From: Amanita rubescens
Lineage: Eukaryota; Basidiomycota; Agaricomycetes; Agaricales; Amanitaceae
Assembly: GCA_015039365.1 (NCBI GenBank)
Contig: WION01000155.1
Span: 1-64,000 of the forward strand
DNA: 64,000 bases
Direction: 5' to 3'
Below are positions 11,961 through 23,472 of this stretch, piece by piece. The translations under genes were made by a program, and so were the position numbers. Positions within the stretch are counted from its first letter, which is position 1. Each line of letters begins with the position of its first letter. The notes under the pieces are model-generated. The model saw only the letters and a list, made by a program, of their open reading frames with translations. It was not told the DNA's origin and made no database searches.

Positions 11961-13209
11961 GAGTTGTTCACAATCCGGTAGCCCTTGGTGACTCGATAAT
12001 CCTCGCATTCCTCTCCATCCTGGCGCCATTCACGTGCGCGTATACCACCGTTGTTCTGCAGAGGCTCGGTTTTTCTTTTCTCGTTCTTCGAGCGCGACGA
12101 AGCGGGCGCTTATAGTGGAGGGCTATTTTTCGCTTAACTGGATCCACCGCAGGTGGTACTCATCCCTGGGAGCTCGAGTCCCAAAAAGACAGGCATGTGC
12201 CTGCTGCACAATGAGGGTGATAATTGACATTGTGGGACGGCGAACGATATGACAGGCGAGCGGTGGCGTGATGGCGTGATGGCGTGATGGCGTTGATAAC
12301 CCAGCGCATGCGGGCTGGAGTATGTTTCAAGTAATGGAAGAGAGCGCTGCCTCTGAGAAGATGGGATTGGGAGCGATCAAGCGGGAAGTGGTCAAAGCGG
12401 AAAAAATATTGAAAACCTCGTTAATTCACAGGGCGCGCCGCTTTCTTGCTATCCATCTCTCTGCCTCAATTGGTCAGTACCGTGGGATTAAGCTGTGGGG
12501 GAATAGACTCAAGACTGATCCTTCCAGTAGTGAACCTCTCACACCCCTTTTGAGGAGAGGTCCAGCGATCTGACGTCCTGGTTATCAGCAAGTCTAAATA
12601 AGGGAGATCATCGATCAGTGATGATGATGTGAGTTTATACAACCTAATACAGAACACCGCTCAGCACCTGATGTCGCACATCGATATCGGTCGCTCACTG
12701 GCACACCTCCCGCGACGGTATACAGGACTCTCCTCCCACCAGGTCTGTTCTCTTCTTCCCAGCTTGCAAATACTGACCTTCCTCTCCCACACACCAGACC
12801 TTATCACACTTTCTGGGTTAGCACGAGCGAGTATTTTAAGTTCTTTGGCGCCCGCTCCGCAAGCTGCTCAGATTAGACATACTTTTTTAGGGTATAGAAA
12901 CGCACCAATGACAAGATACCTTGCGAGCCACAGCCTTGGGCGGGCCAGGTCAGGCCATGTCAACGCTCATGACCACATGGGCGCAACTCACACAAAGACT
13001 TCAGCGGCATTGGAACTTTGATTATCGATCTCACCCCTGGACCTTCGACTCCATCCCGACATCGACTTCGGTGACCCACTCGCTTGAAGTTACACTGAAA
13101 CTTGTTCTGTCGATCATCCATTTTACATTGTGCTTTCCTCCCTTCATCCTTCCACGTTTTAGGAAGGTGACCTCCTGCATTCGCCATGTCTTCTTCCCCA
13201 CCACGCCAA

Positions 13210-13660
13210 GAAGTTGGCGTAAGCTCTCGGGCTCCATCCCTTGATCTTCCTATGTACGTCACCACATCCGACACCCACTCACGGGCATCAGCTCAAACAA
13301 GGAGCCTTTGTCTGTAGGAATGGCGTACTTCATAAAGATAAGGATCACATATACGACCAAGAAGTTGGCATAAGCTCCCGGTCCCCATCCCCTTATGTTC
13401 CTAGGTACGTCATCACATCCGACCCCCACTCGCGGGCATGAGCTCAAACAAGGAGCCCTTTTCTGTAGGGATGGCATACTCGATAAAGATAAGGATCGCA
13501 TATACGACCAAGAAGTTGGCATAAGCTCCCGGGCCCCATCCCCTTATGTTCCTAGGTACGTCATCACATCCGACCCTCACTCGCGGGCATGAGCTCAAAC
13601 AAGGAGCCCTTTTCTGTAGGGATGGCATACTCGATAAAGATAAGGATCTCATATACGATA
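13210..13660 (+). repeat. 151-bp tandem repeat, three copies
   Basis: Units start at 13210, 13361 and 13512, exactly 151 bp apart. Each carries an ATG-TTC-CTA-GGT-like start (the first unit is diverged), a run of Lys/Asp codons and the word GAAGTTGGCATAAGCTC. Because 151 is not a multiple of 3, successive units shift frame. The last unit runs straight into the DUF2235 coding sequence. Confidence 0.85.
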
Positions 13661-16504
13661 AAGAGAAGGATCGCATAAAATTCGATAAAGGAAAGGATCT
13701 ATCCCCTTGCAAGCATTGCAAGGCAAAGAAAGACGGTCGCAATCTCATCCTTTGTTTCGACGGGACCTCGAATAAGTTCGGAGAAAATGTTGCCTATCTT
13801 CCTATCAATTTCTGCATTTTTTCACTAAATCTATGCCATGACAGAATACGAACGTCATCGAGCTCTATGCCCGTATTGTCAAGGATGAGACCCAACTTAC
13901 ATACTACAATAGTGGCATTGGCACCTACGCAAGACCATCGTTTACGTCCCTTAGGTACTGGAAACAGGTCGTGAGCAACAAGATTGATCTCGCCATCGCA
14001 TGGTATAGTCAAGTTATGTGCGATCATACAACTCGTTTAATACCACTTCTAGGAACTTCGAGAAAGTCATCCTTGCCGGTTACCGCTGGCTATCAGATAA
14101 ATATAAACCTGGTGATAGAATTTTTCTTTTTGGTACGTTGCTCATTCCCCAATATATCCGGGAGCACGCTGACAAGGTCTCGTTGCAAAGGGTTCTCCCG
14201 AGGCGCATATCAGGTCCGAGCGCTTGCGGGAATGATCAGCAAAGTGAGATTTTCTTACGCCTGATGACGCTTACCTCTGAGCTATCTCCAGGTTGGACTC
14301 ATCTTGCCAGGCAACGAAGAACAGATCCCGTTGTATGTTTGTCGTTTGTTGTCGGTGCTCAGTTTTTCAGATTGTTGTCAGTGCCTTCGAACTGTATGCT
14401 GATCTGAACAAGGGCTGTGGTGACAAGCTTCCTGATCGTTTCAAGAAAACGTTCTCTCGTCCAGATGTAAAAGTCCACTTCATTGGGGTGTGGTGTGTCT
14501 AAATAACTCTAAACTCAATCCTATTATGCCTTACCAGCATTATCAGGGACACAGTCTCCTCTATCGGTGTGATTAGAGGAAAGAGCTTACGAATGACGGA
14601 TGAGTTCAATGATGGTATCTGTTATTTTCGACACGCACTTGCATTGGATGAGCGCCGTGTGAAGTTTTTGCCCGAGTATGTACTTGGTGGAGAGTCATAC
14701 ATACCTCCATCAGAAGACCCTAAAGGGGATAGAGACCATGACAGCGTCAAAGAAGTCTGGTTTTCAGGGTGTCACTCCGACATGTACGTTCGTTCCTGAG
14801 TTCTAATCATCTTATTGTTGCATCTGACATTTGCACATACAATAGTGGTGGTGGTGGTCAGAGCAATGCAGAGCTGAATAATGCGTCCGTTCCAGTCCTC
14901 TGGATGGGAAATGAAGCTCTTATCGCTGGTCTTAAGCTGCACCCAACCCAATTCGAATGGAACTGGGACAAACTACGGGGTAGTAAACCCAAGGAATCAC
15001 TCACTCTAGGATGGCGCTTTCTCGAAATTTTTCCGTTCAAGCGGCTGTCTTATACTGAAAAGGCGCACTACACCTGGTAATGCAGATCATTGTGGCGAAT
15101 GGATACGATTGTTTAACGGAAGCTTTCAGGTGGCCCAATTTAGCTGGCGCTCGTAAGATCAAGCCAGGCCAGAAGGTCCATGCCTCCGTCGCTTTCATAC
15201 ATTGCAACTATAAACCGAAAGCAACGCTTCTGAAAAGCGGGGCCGAAATAGAGTGGGAACACATACTTTGCAGGGGACAAAAGGATAACGTTGATTGGGC
15301 GGATGGGCTTCAGCATCTATTGGAAATGGACCTTTTCGACTATTCAAGCGGTGCAGCGATAACTGTTGAGTTAGCCAAAAACGATATTCACGACACTTTC
15401 TTCACCGGGCGTCTGCAATTCATGGCTTCATTTTGTACGTTCGGCTCCATGGTTGCTGTTAGCGTCATTCCTTAACATTTCTAGCCCAAGGAGCTGAAGC
15501 GATTAGCGATGCCGATCCCAACCTCGAGTTGGTCTGTAAGATGCTCGGGAGCGAGGCTGAAAAGGTGAAAGAAGCTGGCGCGTCGCTATTGTGTAAGATT
15601 GCTGCTCGGGGTATGTTTCTTCAACCTTTTGCTTGCAATCTGACTCTCATCGTGCACTATCTTCGCGCTGCAGGATCTTCAGCCATGCTGGAGAATCTTC
15701 CCAAGGACAAACTTGCAAAGTGGATTACCGTGGACAATAATAAACTGGTTTTCAATATATTGGAGCCTGTCGTCACGCGATACGAGCTGACACGTACTTA
15801 TCATAAACTCGACCCATCTTCTGCTACCGATGTCTACGGCGCGGTGTTGGATGCTGCCGTATTCTTCCGGTTTTACAATTGCTTCAATGGGGTGTCAGCA
15901 CCGAATTCTGATCTGGAGAAGATCCAAATCGAATTCACGAGACTAGAATTATCAGGCGACGTCGACGACCCTTTTGATACCCCTATCAATATCATGCCAA
16001 ATCTCTATCGCGACGGTGTCATCGATGTTGTCATCGAGAAGGAGGACACACTCTCAGATTACTACGGCTTGAGGGTCACCAACAACACGACATGCGACTT
16101 GTACATGGCAGTCTTGTCCTTTGACCACATTAACTTTGGTGTGTTCGACCAAAGTGAGTAGCTGCGTTCAACGCATAACTAATGTTAATATCATCTTTCT
16201 GACCCATATGCTACTAGCAACCTACGATTCAACACCCAGTGGACAGTTTAAACTTGGCCAGCTTTTGAAGGCAAATGGGGGATCGCAGCCTGTCGGCTAT
16301 GGGTCGTCCGCTCCGCGCTTGAGTTACATCCTCGAATATGGGCAAGAAACAGATGTCCAGCTTATGAAGCTGTTATTCTTTCCCAAGGAAGCTGCTGATG
16401 TTTCGAAAGATGATCCTTATGGCTTCTTCGATTCTGACTCTGATCTTCAGCCTTTTGGTACCATTCTCCTTCCTGTTGTTCAACGTCTGGCGAAACAGAA
16501 CTAG
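13546..16504 (+). CDS. DUF2235 alpha/beta-hydrolase-like protein
   Basis: About ten exons join in phase; the first three boundaries are 13546-13788, 13845-14002 and from 14053. Seen: LILCFDGTSN at the start of the domain, LTYYNSGIGTY, the nucleophile elbow FGFSRGAYQVR spliced across an intron, FIGVWDTVSS, and WFSGCHSDIGGG with the candidate catalytic His. These are the marks of DUF2235, which includes bacterial type VI phospholipase effectors; fungal members are uncharacterised. A C-terminal part of about 350 residues (from PNLAGARKI) follows the domain and is not recognised. The ATG at 13546 is the nearest in-frame one but lies in the third 151-bp repeat unit, so the true 5' end is open. A leading charged stretch with a CKHCK motif precedes the domain. 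Confidence 0.8.
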
Positions 16505-17914
16505 GTGATATTTTTTCGGTTCGCCCGCTACTTGTATATTTGTACTTCTGAAGAGTTTGTGTATTTTAGTCTCCTTTTCTTCGGATTCTAACATAAACGA
16601 GTCTACCACGATCTCTTGTCTATATGCCAAAAACACTACCCTTTGTTATGTAGTTTTCAATACGAGTCCTCTTCCCCGGACATGTCTTTATTAACCTGAT
16701 CAAATCACCAGATCCGGCCGCGGGAGGTAACCCTCTGGGCTTTTGGACTTAAACTTTTCCGAATCCGAATCGAGAGTGACACGCGTCGCGTCCACCTGGA
16801 TCCAAATATGTCAAAACATATACCGTTCCACTCACCGCGATCTGGTTCTGAAAATGACTCTGGGCACGGCTGTTGACCGATTCCTCGCTTGCTGAAACGT
16901 CCAGTGTCATTGGCCAAGTCGAAGTAATTCTCTTTCTTATCGGATTAAGAATAGAGTGAGTTTACTGCAAATATCTCGCGCCCTGTCCTGACATTGTCTT
17001 TGACTTGTCATTAGCTCGCGATCTAGTTTACTACAAGTTACAACCGTATTTCGGCAGTCTATACGACAAACTTTTGTTAGGCCGCAACTGGCGAATCCTC
17101 TCAAACAGACAAAGGCGCCGCAATTACCGTGTATTTTTGGGCAAAGCATATTCGCACTGGTGTGGCCTGAAAGAGTGAAAGGCATAATGGCGTTGTGTTA
17201 GCTGCTGAAGGAGTGTAGTGAGCCTAGGTGCAAGCGTTCAGGTAGGTGATCACCATTCGGTTTATATTTACAAATCTCATCGCCCACACAGATGGACTTT
17301 TTATCCAAGCGTCGGCAGTCTGATGCTGGGGTGCCGTTTGCGATCGCATTGGGAGAGGACCCCGGTACGTGCGGACATGCGGGCCGGGATCATTGGAATC
17401 ACCTCCACCGAGCGAATATGAGCATGTCTTTACACGTGAAATCCCTTGCAACCTCTTGTGACTGCCGTGCTTAGATATACGGTTCCTTGTGTAGGTGTGC
17501 CAGATGACGGCCAAGCACTAAAATATTTTTTGAAACTCCGGCGCCCAAAACTCAGCGAATATGACACCCAGTTCAGTTTCGGCCTCATCGGACGCGTAAG
17601 CGGGAAATACACTGTTGACATAGTAAAGCGAAGGTATTGTTTACCAATCTCCAGCTGCAATATACGCTTACGTCTCACTGCAGGCCGCAATGATATTCAT
17701 CGGCAAGCCGCCTGACGTATGCGTGCGGAAAATAACAGAACGCGAAATAACAGTCATGTATCCGAATTGACGCAATCATCTCGGCAGGGGGATCCGCGGG
17801 TGGCTAGATGGAAGTTCGAGCGGTTTCATCGGCTTACGTCCCAAGCCTCAAATACCGCTCGGTGAACATAATTTGAATCAATCCCACTCCTTTCCACCAA
17901 AAAGAATACACGTT
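16505..17914. other. intergenic stretch with repeat copy 2
   Basis: Contains the 3' flank of the DUF2235 gene, then the second copy of the dispersed repeat, then the short promoter region of the SDR gene. Confidence 0.55.
16840..17850 (+). repeat. diverged dispersed repeat, copy 2
   Basis: Partner of 9590-10780. It opens near GGTTCTGAAAATGACT and ends near GGTTTCATCGGCTTA. It is shorter than copy 1 by several deletions. Confidence 0.7.
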
Positions 17915-19290
17915 ATGAGGCTCATCTCGACTTTCACTCAACTTTTCACTCAATCCTTCCCTCCCGCGCCATTGTTTGCAGTGGACGACATACCAGATCT
18001 CTCTGGGAAAGTGATAATTGTGACGGGTGCAAATACGGGTATAGGCAAAGAGACTGCAAAGGTGGGTACATTCTATCGTTCAGCTTCTGCAGCCCTCAGA
18101 TGATGATGCGGTTTTTAGGCGCTGTTGGCACATAACGCCAAGTTATACTTCGCGTGTCGAAACGAAACAAAGGCGCGTGAAGCCATAGCGGAGTTAAGGG
18201 AGGCGACGGGTAATGAGGGTATTTTCTTGCCGCTTGACTTGGCGGACCTTCGTTCTGTCAAGGCTGCCGCTGAAATCTTCATGAGGCGGGTTCAAGTCAC
18301 TTGAAGGGATTTTGATTGGCGTTCTTACCATTTATCTTTTACAGCCAAGAAAAGGAATTAAACGTGCTATTTAACAGCGGGTAAGCTTGACAATTTCTTG
18401 GCCAGTGGAAGGCTCTAATTTTATACAGTGGTGTAATGGCGTGCCCCACCGAGCTCCTGAGTGCTCAAGGATATGATCTACAATTCGGAGTAAACGTCTT
18501 AGGTATGGTTAATGATGTTTCGAGACAAAGCCAGTAGCTGAAGTATCTATTTTCAGGCCATTTTTACTTCACGAAGCTACTTCTTCCCGTCCTGGAACAA
18601 GCCGCGAAGAACTCATCAGACGGATATTCCAGAGTCGTCAACACAGCGTCCGCTGCACACGAATTAGTCTCAACCATCAACTTTGATACGTTGAAGGACA
18701 GTCCAGCTCGACAAGGATCAGGCTCATGGAATCTTTATTTCCAAAGCAAAATGGTCAGTCAAGGATTCCTTGCATTGCCAAGTTATGGATTCAATGTTTC
18801 AACAGGCCAATGTGGTTGTAGCCAACGAGTTCGCCAAACGATATTACAACCGGGGAATTGTATCGACATCCTTGAATCCAGGTAAGTAATTATTTTCATT
18901 CTTTGCTTTCATCTTAATCTCTTTGCAGGGAACCTCAAATCGGATCTTCAACGCCATCTTTCATTATTGGAAAGGATTTTAACGGTACGGGCATATTCCT
19001 TGTTCTCGACCAAGAATATTTGTGATACTTTCGCAGAACGCTTTATGTTACGACGTTAGCTATGGCGCGCTGACACAGCTCTATGCGGGGACGATGCCAG
19101 AAGCGGTTAATTATAATGGAAAAGTACGTTCAACTGATTCTTCTTATGATCCGGGCTAACCATGCGACGATCCAAGTATCTATACCCATGGGCGCGCCTT
19201 GGAGAATCGACCCCCGCGTCACGAGATCCAGAGTTGGGAGAAAAGTTGTGGACGTGGTTGGAAGAGCAGGTAAAAGATCTCTCGATGTGA
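17915..19290 (+). CDS. short-chain dehydrogenase/reductase (retinol dehydrogenase/WW-domain oxidoreductase type)
   Basis: Multi-exon gene. Seen: the NAD(P) motif [10 protein letters not shown] in exon 1, then [23 protein letters not shown], and the catalytic Y-x-x-x-K in YFQSK, preceded by VNTASAAHE where the catalytic Ser is expected. LNPGNLKSDL follows, as in SDR enzymes of this group. The usual NNAG structural motif is spliced here to NSGG, which is unusual. The protein starts at the ATG at 17915 with a short hydrophobic leader; an in-frame TTG frame extends to 17873 but has no ATG. It ends with [10 protein letters not shown]. The substrate cannot be read. The gene sits between two pieces of the HsbA-linked duplication. 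Confidence 0.85.
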
Positions 19291-20498
19291 TTTTATTTTG
19301 TTGTTGAATGTAATTCTACTCCCTGCGGACTTGTAACTTCCTCGGTGCCTACCGCTTTATGTATGAATGATTGGTCAAAGAGTTACTTCGTTGAAATTAA
19401 ACATCTTTGGCTAATGCTGCTGTGGGAACGACTGTCAGCTTCAGTTTTTTGACAGGAGTTGTGGGCGTTTGGCATTCTTCGTTGGTACTGTCTATACGCT
19501 TCCCCACGGTGCGACTACCAGTGAAGTGGGCAGGCAATCGTTATATTGACACGTTGGAACCGCGACATCGTCGCTTCAAAATTACAAAATTGTAGTAGTA
19601 CACCGAATCTTTGTTACCGGAACTTGGTGAAGATATTCCAACTACGCAGCGGCAGAATGACTTTGATAATGGCGCCAAGTTGTTCTATGCGGATGGCGAA
19701 ATTAGCAGGTGGCATCGCTAAAATATACTAATAGAACATACACGATATCCCGGGAAACTGAGGCAGAATCCATTGTGAGCTGAATAGTTTAGCGTCCAGC
19801 CGAATGCCCACATCGCAGTCGCCGTCGTATCGAAAACAGGCGTCCAGCAAAGCTGTTCGCTAGCGCAAACAACTTCCTTGCAGCGGCCACGACTGCACGG
19901 TCACGGCTGATGTTCGTCCTAGTCAAGCGCAGAATCTGATCATAGGATTTGTATTTTAGGTTTCCGGTCAGGATTCGACCACCCGGATCCGTTACTCGCT
20001 AGAGGACGGACTCCATCTGACCTAGTCTTAAGTTTTACTTAGATGATTTCGATGACGTGGCGATCATAGTACTCGAGACCTTCGTCACGCGGCAGTGAAT
20101 CCATCACCAGGAATTGAGAGAGATGCGTGGTGGTAGTCCAGCCTATGAATCAAGGGTCAGAAAAAAAGGAACGAAAAAAAAAAAAAAGGCAAAAGCGTAA
20201 AAAGTCAGAAAGTCATTCATGTCAGCGACCCACACGAGTTAAAGTGGGGACGAGTCGACTAAGAGGTGCCAATGGGTTGAAAACAACACTCGTCATGTAA
20301 CCCGAAGAAGTTTCGAATACTCACTTTACGAGGATTTGCGCATAAGGGCGATTGACGACGCGAGTCTTTTATTTAAAATATTCGGCGTTCTCCGGTGGTA
20401 CTGTCTATACGCTTCCCACGGTCGTATTAGGGTTCCTTCCTTTATTGATTCGCCTGCACGCTCACGATCGTGATGCCTTTCCCCTTTTGTGTCCCACC
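19291..20498. other. intergenic stretch with HsbA relic
   Basis: No functional gene seen. Contains the relic listed at 19680-20350 and a short duplicated word (GGTACTGTCTATACGCTTCC) at about 19485 and 20395. Confidence 0.5.
19680..20350 (+). pseudogene. HsbA 3' relic with flank
   Basis: Counterpart of 8580-9370. The part matching HsbA intron 2 and exon 3 begins near 19690 (GGCATCGCTAAAATATACT) and has stops and deletions throughout. The flank match continues to about 20350. The 5' exons are missing. Confidence 0.65.
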
Positions 20499-21840
20499 AT
20501 GCCCGCCATCAAACTCATCAATCAGCAAGGAGAGCTCCAGTTCGTCCCTATTATTATTTATTCCTTCCCTATAGCTTATTCCCATAGGCGAAACCTTGAT
20601 GCAAAGATTAAACGATGGAGCTTGAATGACGGACATAAGGTTGTCACCGCCTTTGGATCGACCTTCGATTACAAAAGTATGTCAGATCTTTAGAAGACGC
20701 ATGGCTGAACGAACTAACTAGTGTCCTACTAGATGCCTTTCTCAACCTAGTTTTCGGCACAGACTTCCAAAATACGGATGACAACGAAAGTATAAGCATA
20801 TGCATATATGAGGCGAATATATCTCTGAAAGCTGGCACTTGCGCAGGTGTATGGTTGTGTGGGGCAAATAATGCGATAATTTTGAACGTCAAGAATAGGG
20901 ACAGCAAGATGTCGGTAAGCATCAGTGTTCATTTGAAATGGGCCGTAGGGACTCACCAACGTAGTACTCAGTGGTCCGCAAATGCGCCTTGCTCTCCATC
21001 ATCTTCTCCGACGTCCTCATCTTTCATGTTACAAACATCCGCCATGGGCTTCCGATACACTTGATTAAACCCATCTTTGAAGTTGCCATTGGCCTCTTTT
21101 CGAAGATGACCCCAAGGGTGTACGTTATCAGTCCTTTGTGTTCGAAACCCGACTCACGTAGTTTGGATGCCAGCATCGATCAAACGCTTCTTCTCTTCGT
21201 CGTCACACCAATTCCAACTCATTCTTTATCCATATCCCAGATCCAAACCATGCTTATCGCAGACCTCGAGCGAGTATGGGCAGAACAGAGCAAACCAGCA
21301 GATCACCGATTATATGATTACTTTGACGTCTCGTTCGTTATTGCTCCATATTTGAGCATGCGTGAATGGGCGGGGGCCGAGGTCTCTAGGTTAAAGGGGC
21401 GGTTCCTCGATAAAGATTGCTTGGATTACGCTTTCAAGCCCAGGTATCAAAAGAAAATCGCGATCGATAAACTCGGATTGTGTATGGAGCGTCTCTGGGT
21501 GAGATGGTACCATACTATTTGTAACATTTTTCACTTAAACGTGATTTAGCTGCAGCTGAACACCGAATATGAAAATATCGATCTTTCGGTCGTCAGTGGC
21601 CTGATTGAGAGTTTTCGCCGTGTTGAAGTGCCCCCAATAGTTCGTGATCGAAAACTAGCGTCCTCCCAAACTTTTTTGAAGGATCGTCACGAAATAAACG
21701 GGCCCCAGTTTGACCCTGGATCTCAAGGGGTACGTCATGCCACTATATTCCCTGGCCAGCTAGACTAATCAGACTCAAGGACGCTGTAGCAAATAAAGTT
21801 GACAAGAGCATACAGACGAGATGTCAATACGAAAGTAAAT
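20499..21840 (+). CDS. Sey1/RHD3/atlastin-like GTPase domain with degenerate G motifs
   Basis: Exons joined by phase read IKLINQQGELQ, then KVVTAFGSTFDYK spliced to NAFLNLVFGTDF, then VWLCGANNAIILNV, then VVRKCALLSIIFSDVLIF, LIKPIFEVAIGLF, LIADLERVWAEQSKP, YDYFDVSFVIAPY and IAIDKLGLCMERLW. This order follows the Sey1/RHD3 GTPases that fuse ER membranes. The nucleotide motifs are lost: the P-loop (GSxxxGKST in the family) is GSTFDYKN, the switch-1 TTKG is missing and the DVEG of G3 reads NVKN. No membrane hairpin was found. It probably does not hydrolyse GTP and may be a pseudo-GTPase module. A TKL kinase follows in the same orientation. I could not settle the exons at 21770-22040, so a single fused gene is possible. 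The end given is approximate. Confidence 0.65.
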
Positions 21841-22039
21841 CAAAGTACGACCGATGTCGAATATAAGCTTAATCTTACTTTTGAAGGTATATGCTTCTCC
21901 ACTTTCATCGCTGCTCACCATTTTACGAGGGGAAAAGGTATAAAATAAGCAAGTTGAACAGCATCTACTTTTTTTCGCTAAACTTGATAAGCCAGGATCA
22001 CCTATCGGCTCTGTCGTCAATATAGCGACAATCGACCTT

Positions 22040-23270
22040 GCACGCTCACTCTTGACAACGAAGAACTATGCCAACGTTGCTTTACAACTCACTAGTGAAT
22101 CCGACACTGAGCTTTTGCTCGATTTTATGCTCCGTCTGCTATGCAGTGGCCATTTGTCATGTTCCGAAGTACCGGATGCGAACCGCCGAGCCAGGCGACT
22201 GATGCTGAAAATGATAACAAAGACGCCTGTCACACCAAGCTCTTTGTTCGTCAAAGGGATTAACGCCAAGGTTGATTATGATTATGTAGGTCGCGGAGGA
22301 TTTGGGTTCGTTTTCAAGGGAGAACTCAAGGGAGCTGCCGTTGCGCTGAAATTGTTATATAAAACTCGTCATGACGATGTAAGCCGTTTTGCTTACTAAT
22401 CTTGAACGGATATACCAATTGCTGTTTGATAGGATTTCTGTCGAGAAGCGTTGATGTGGCGATCTTTAAATCATGAGCGCGTTCTGCCATTTCTTGGGAT
22501 CTTTGAAGATGAATCGGCTTCTCGCATGTTCCTTGTATCGCCGTACATGAAGAACGGTACTCTTTCTCAGTGGAGAAAGAAGACTGGTCGTTCGACATTG
22601 GAGATCCAAAGACTTGTGCGGAGTTCACTTGACCTGCTCATATTCAAAGCTCAATCTTTATTTTAGAAGTAGCCGAAGGCATCCAATACATCCACTCAGA
22701 AGGCATAGTTCACGGCGACCTCCGCGGCGTACGTCCACCTCAACCTGCCTGGTTAGATAACTGACATATCTATCGCAGGACAACGTTCTTTTGGACTGTG
22801 ACTTCCACGCTCAAATCGCCGACTTTGGGTTAACTCGACATTCAGAAGCTACTGTCACGCAATCTGGAGCGCTACATTACAACTTTGCGGCGCCTGAGTT
22901 ACTCGGAAATTGGGATGAAGAGGAAGCAGATGTCTCAGAATCAGACGATGATGGGCAATTGACCGCAAGAACGCAAAAATCGGATGTTTATGCTTTTGGT
23001 TGCCTTTATTACGAGGTGAGAGTGCGCCAAATCGTTGGTCGAATTAGGGCTCAACGCGTAAATTGCATAGATCCAGTTCGATACTATACCTTTCTAGGGT
23101 GCGAATGAGATTCAAATCGTGAAGCTTGTCTCTTCAAGGGGGAAGCGTCCGCCTCGATTGGAAAAGCCGCCTTTGAGTGATAGGGCGTGGAAGTTAAGCA
23201 ATGTTGGGTGAAGGAAGCGGTGAGGCGTCCTGCGATGGAGGATATTGTGGAAAAGATTATGGTTTTGTGA
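22040..23270 (+). pseudogene. TKL-type protein kinase with broken C-lobe
   Basis: Seen in order: glycine loop GRGGFGFVFKG, VALK lysine, VLPFLGIFED, EGIQYIHSEGIVHGDLRGDNVLL (catalytic HGD in place of HRD), IADFGLTR, FAAPELLG and KSDVYAFGCLYYE. All catalytic residues are present and the linker before the kinase is typical of mushroom TKL kinases. After the last intron the frame reads IQFDTIPF and then TAG at 23095-23097. Beyond it the same frame continues with family sequence (GANEIQIVKLV, GKRPPRL, SDRAWKL), then breaks near 23198 by a small deletion before QCWVKEAVRRP in another frame. Two lesions make this a likely pseudogene, or a truncated kinase without the end of the C-lobe. The start is uncertain. 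Confidence 0.65.
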
Positions 23271-23472
23271 TTATATGGCGCCTTGATATGAACCACTTGG
23301 GATAAACGGCTCTTATCCAAAGAGTATATTACGAAAACAATGAGGCTCTGCGGTGCTTGGATGACGTGGGAGAACTCTATAACGATCGCCTTCCATAAGG
23401 AGCGTTCTGAACTGAAGTGACGAGAAGCCTCGTGGATGGACCCGAAAGCTCTTATCTCCTCCCCTCATCGAT

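Larger units (their letters stand above)
8977..13205. other. gene-poor tract with decayed duplications
   Basis: No convincing exon chain. The tract holds the 3' flank of HsbA, a 1.2-kb diverged repeat (9590-10780), an HsbA 5' relic (11790-11960) and a short run of GTGATGGC units at 12260-12295. An open frame at 12629-13021 lacks recognisable similarity or splice support. Confidence 0.5.
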
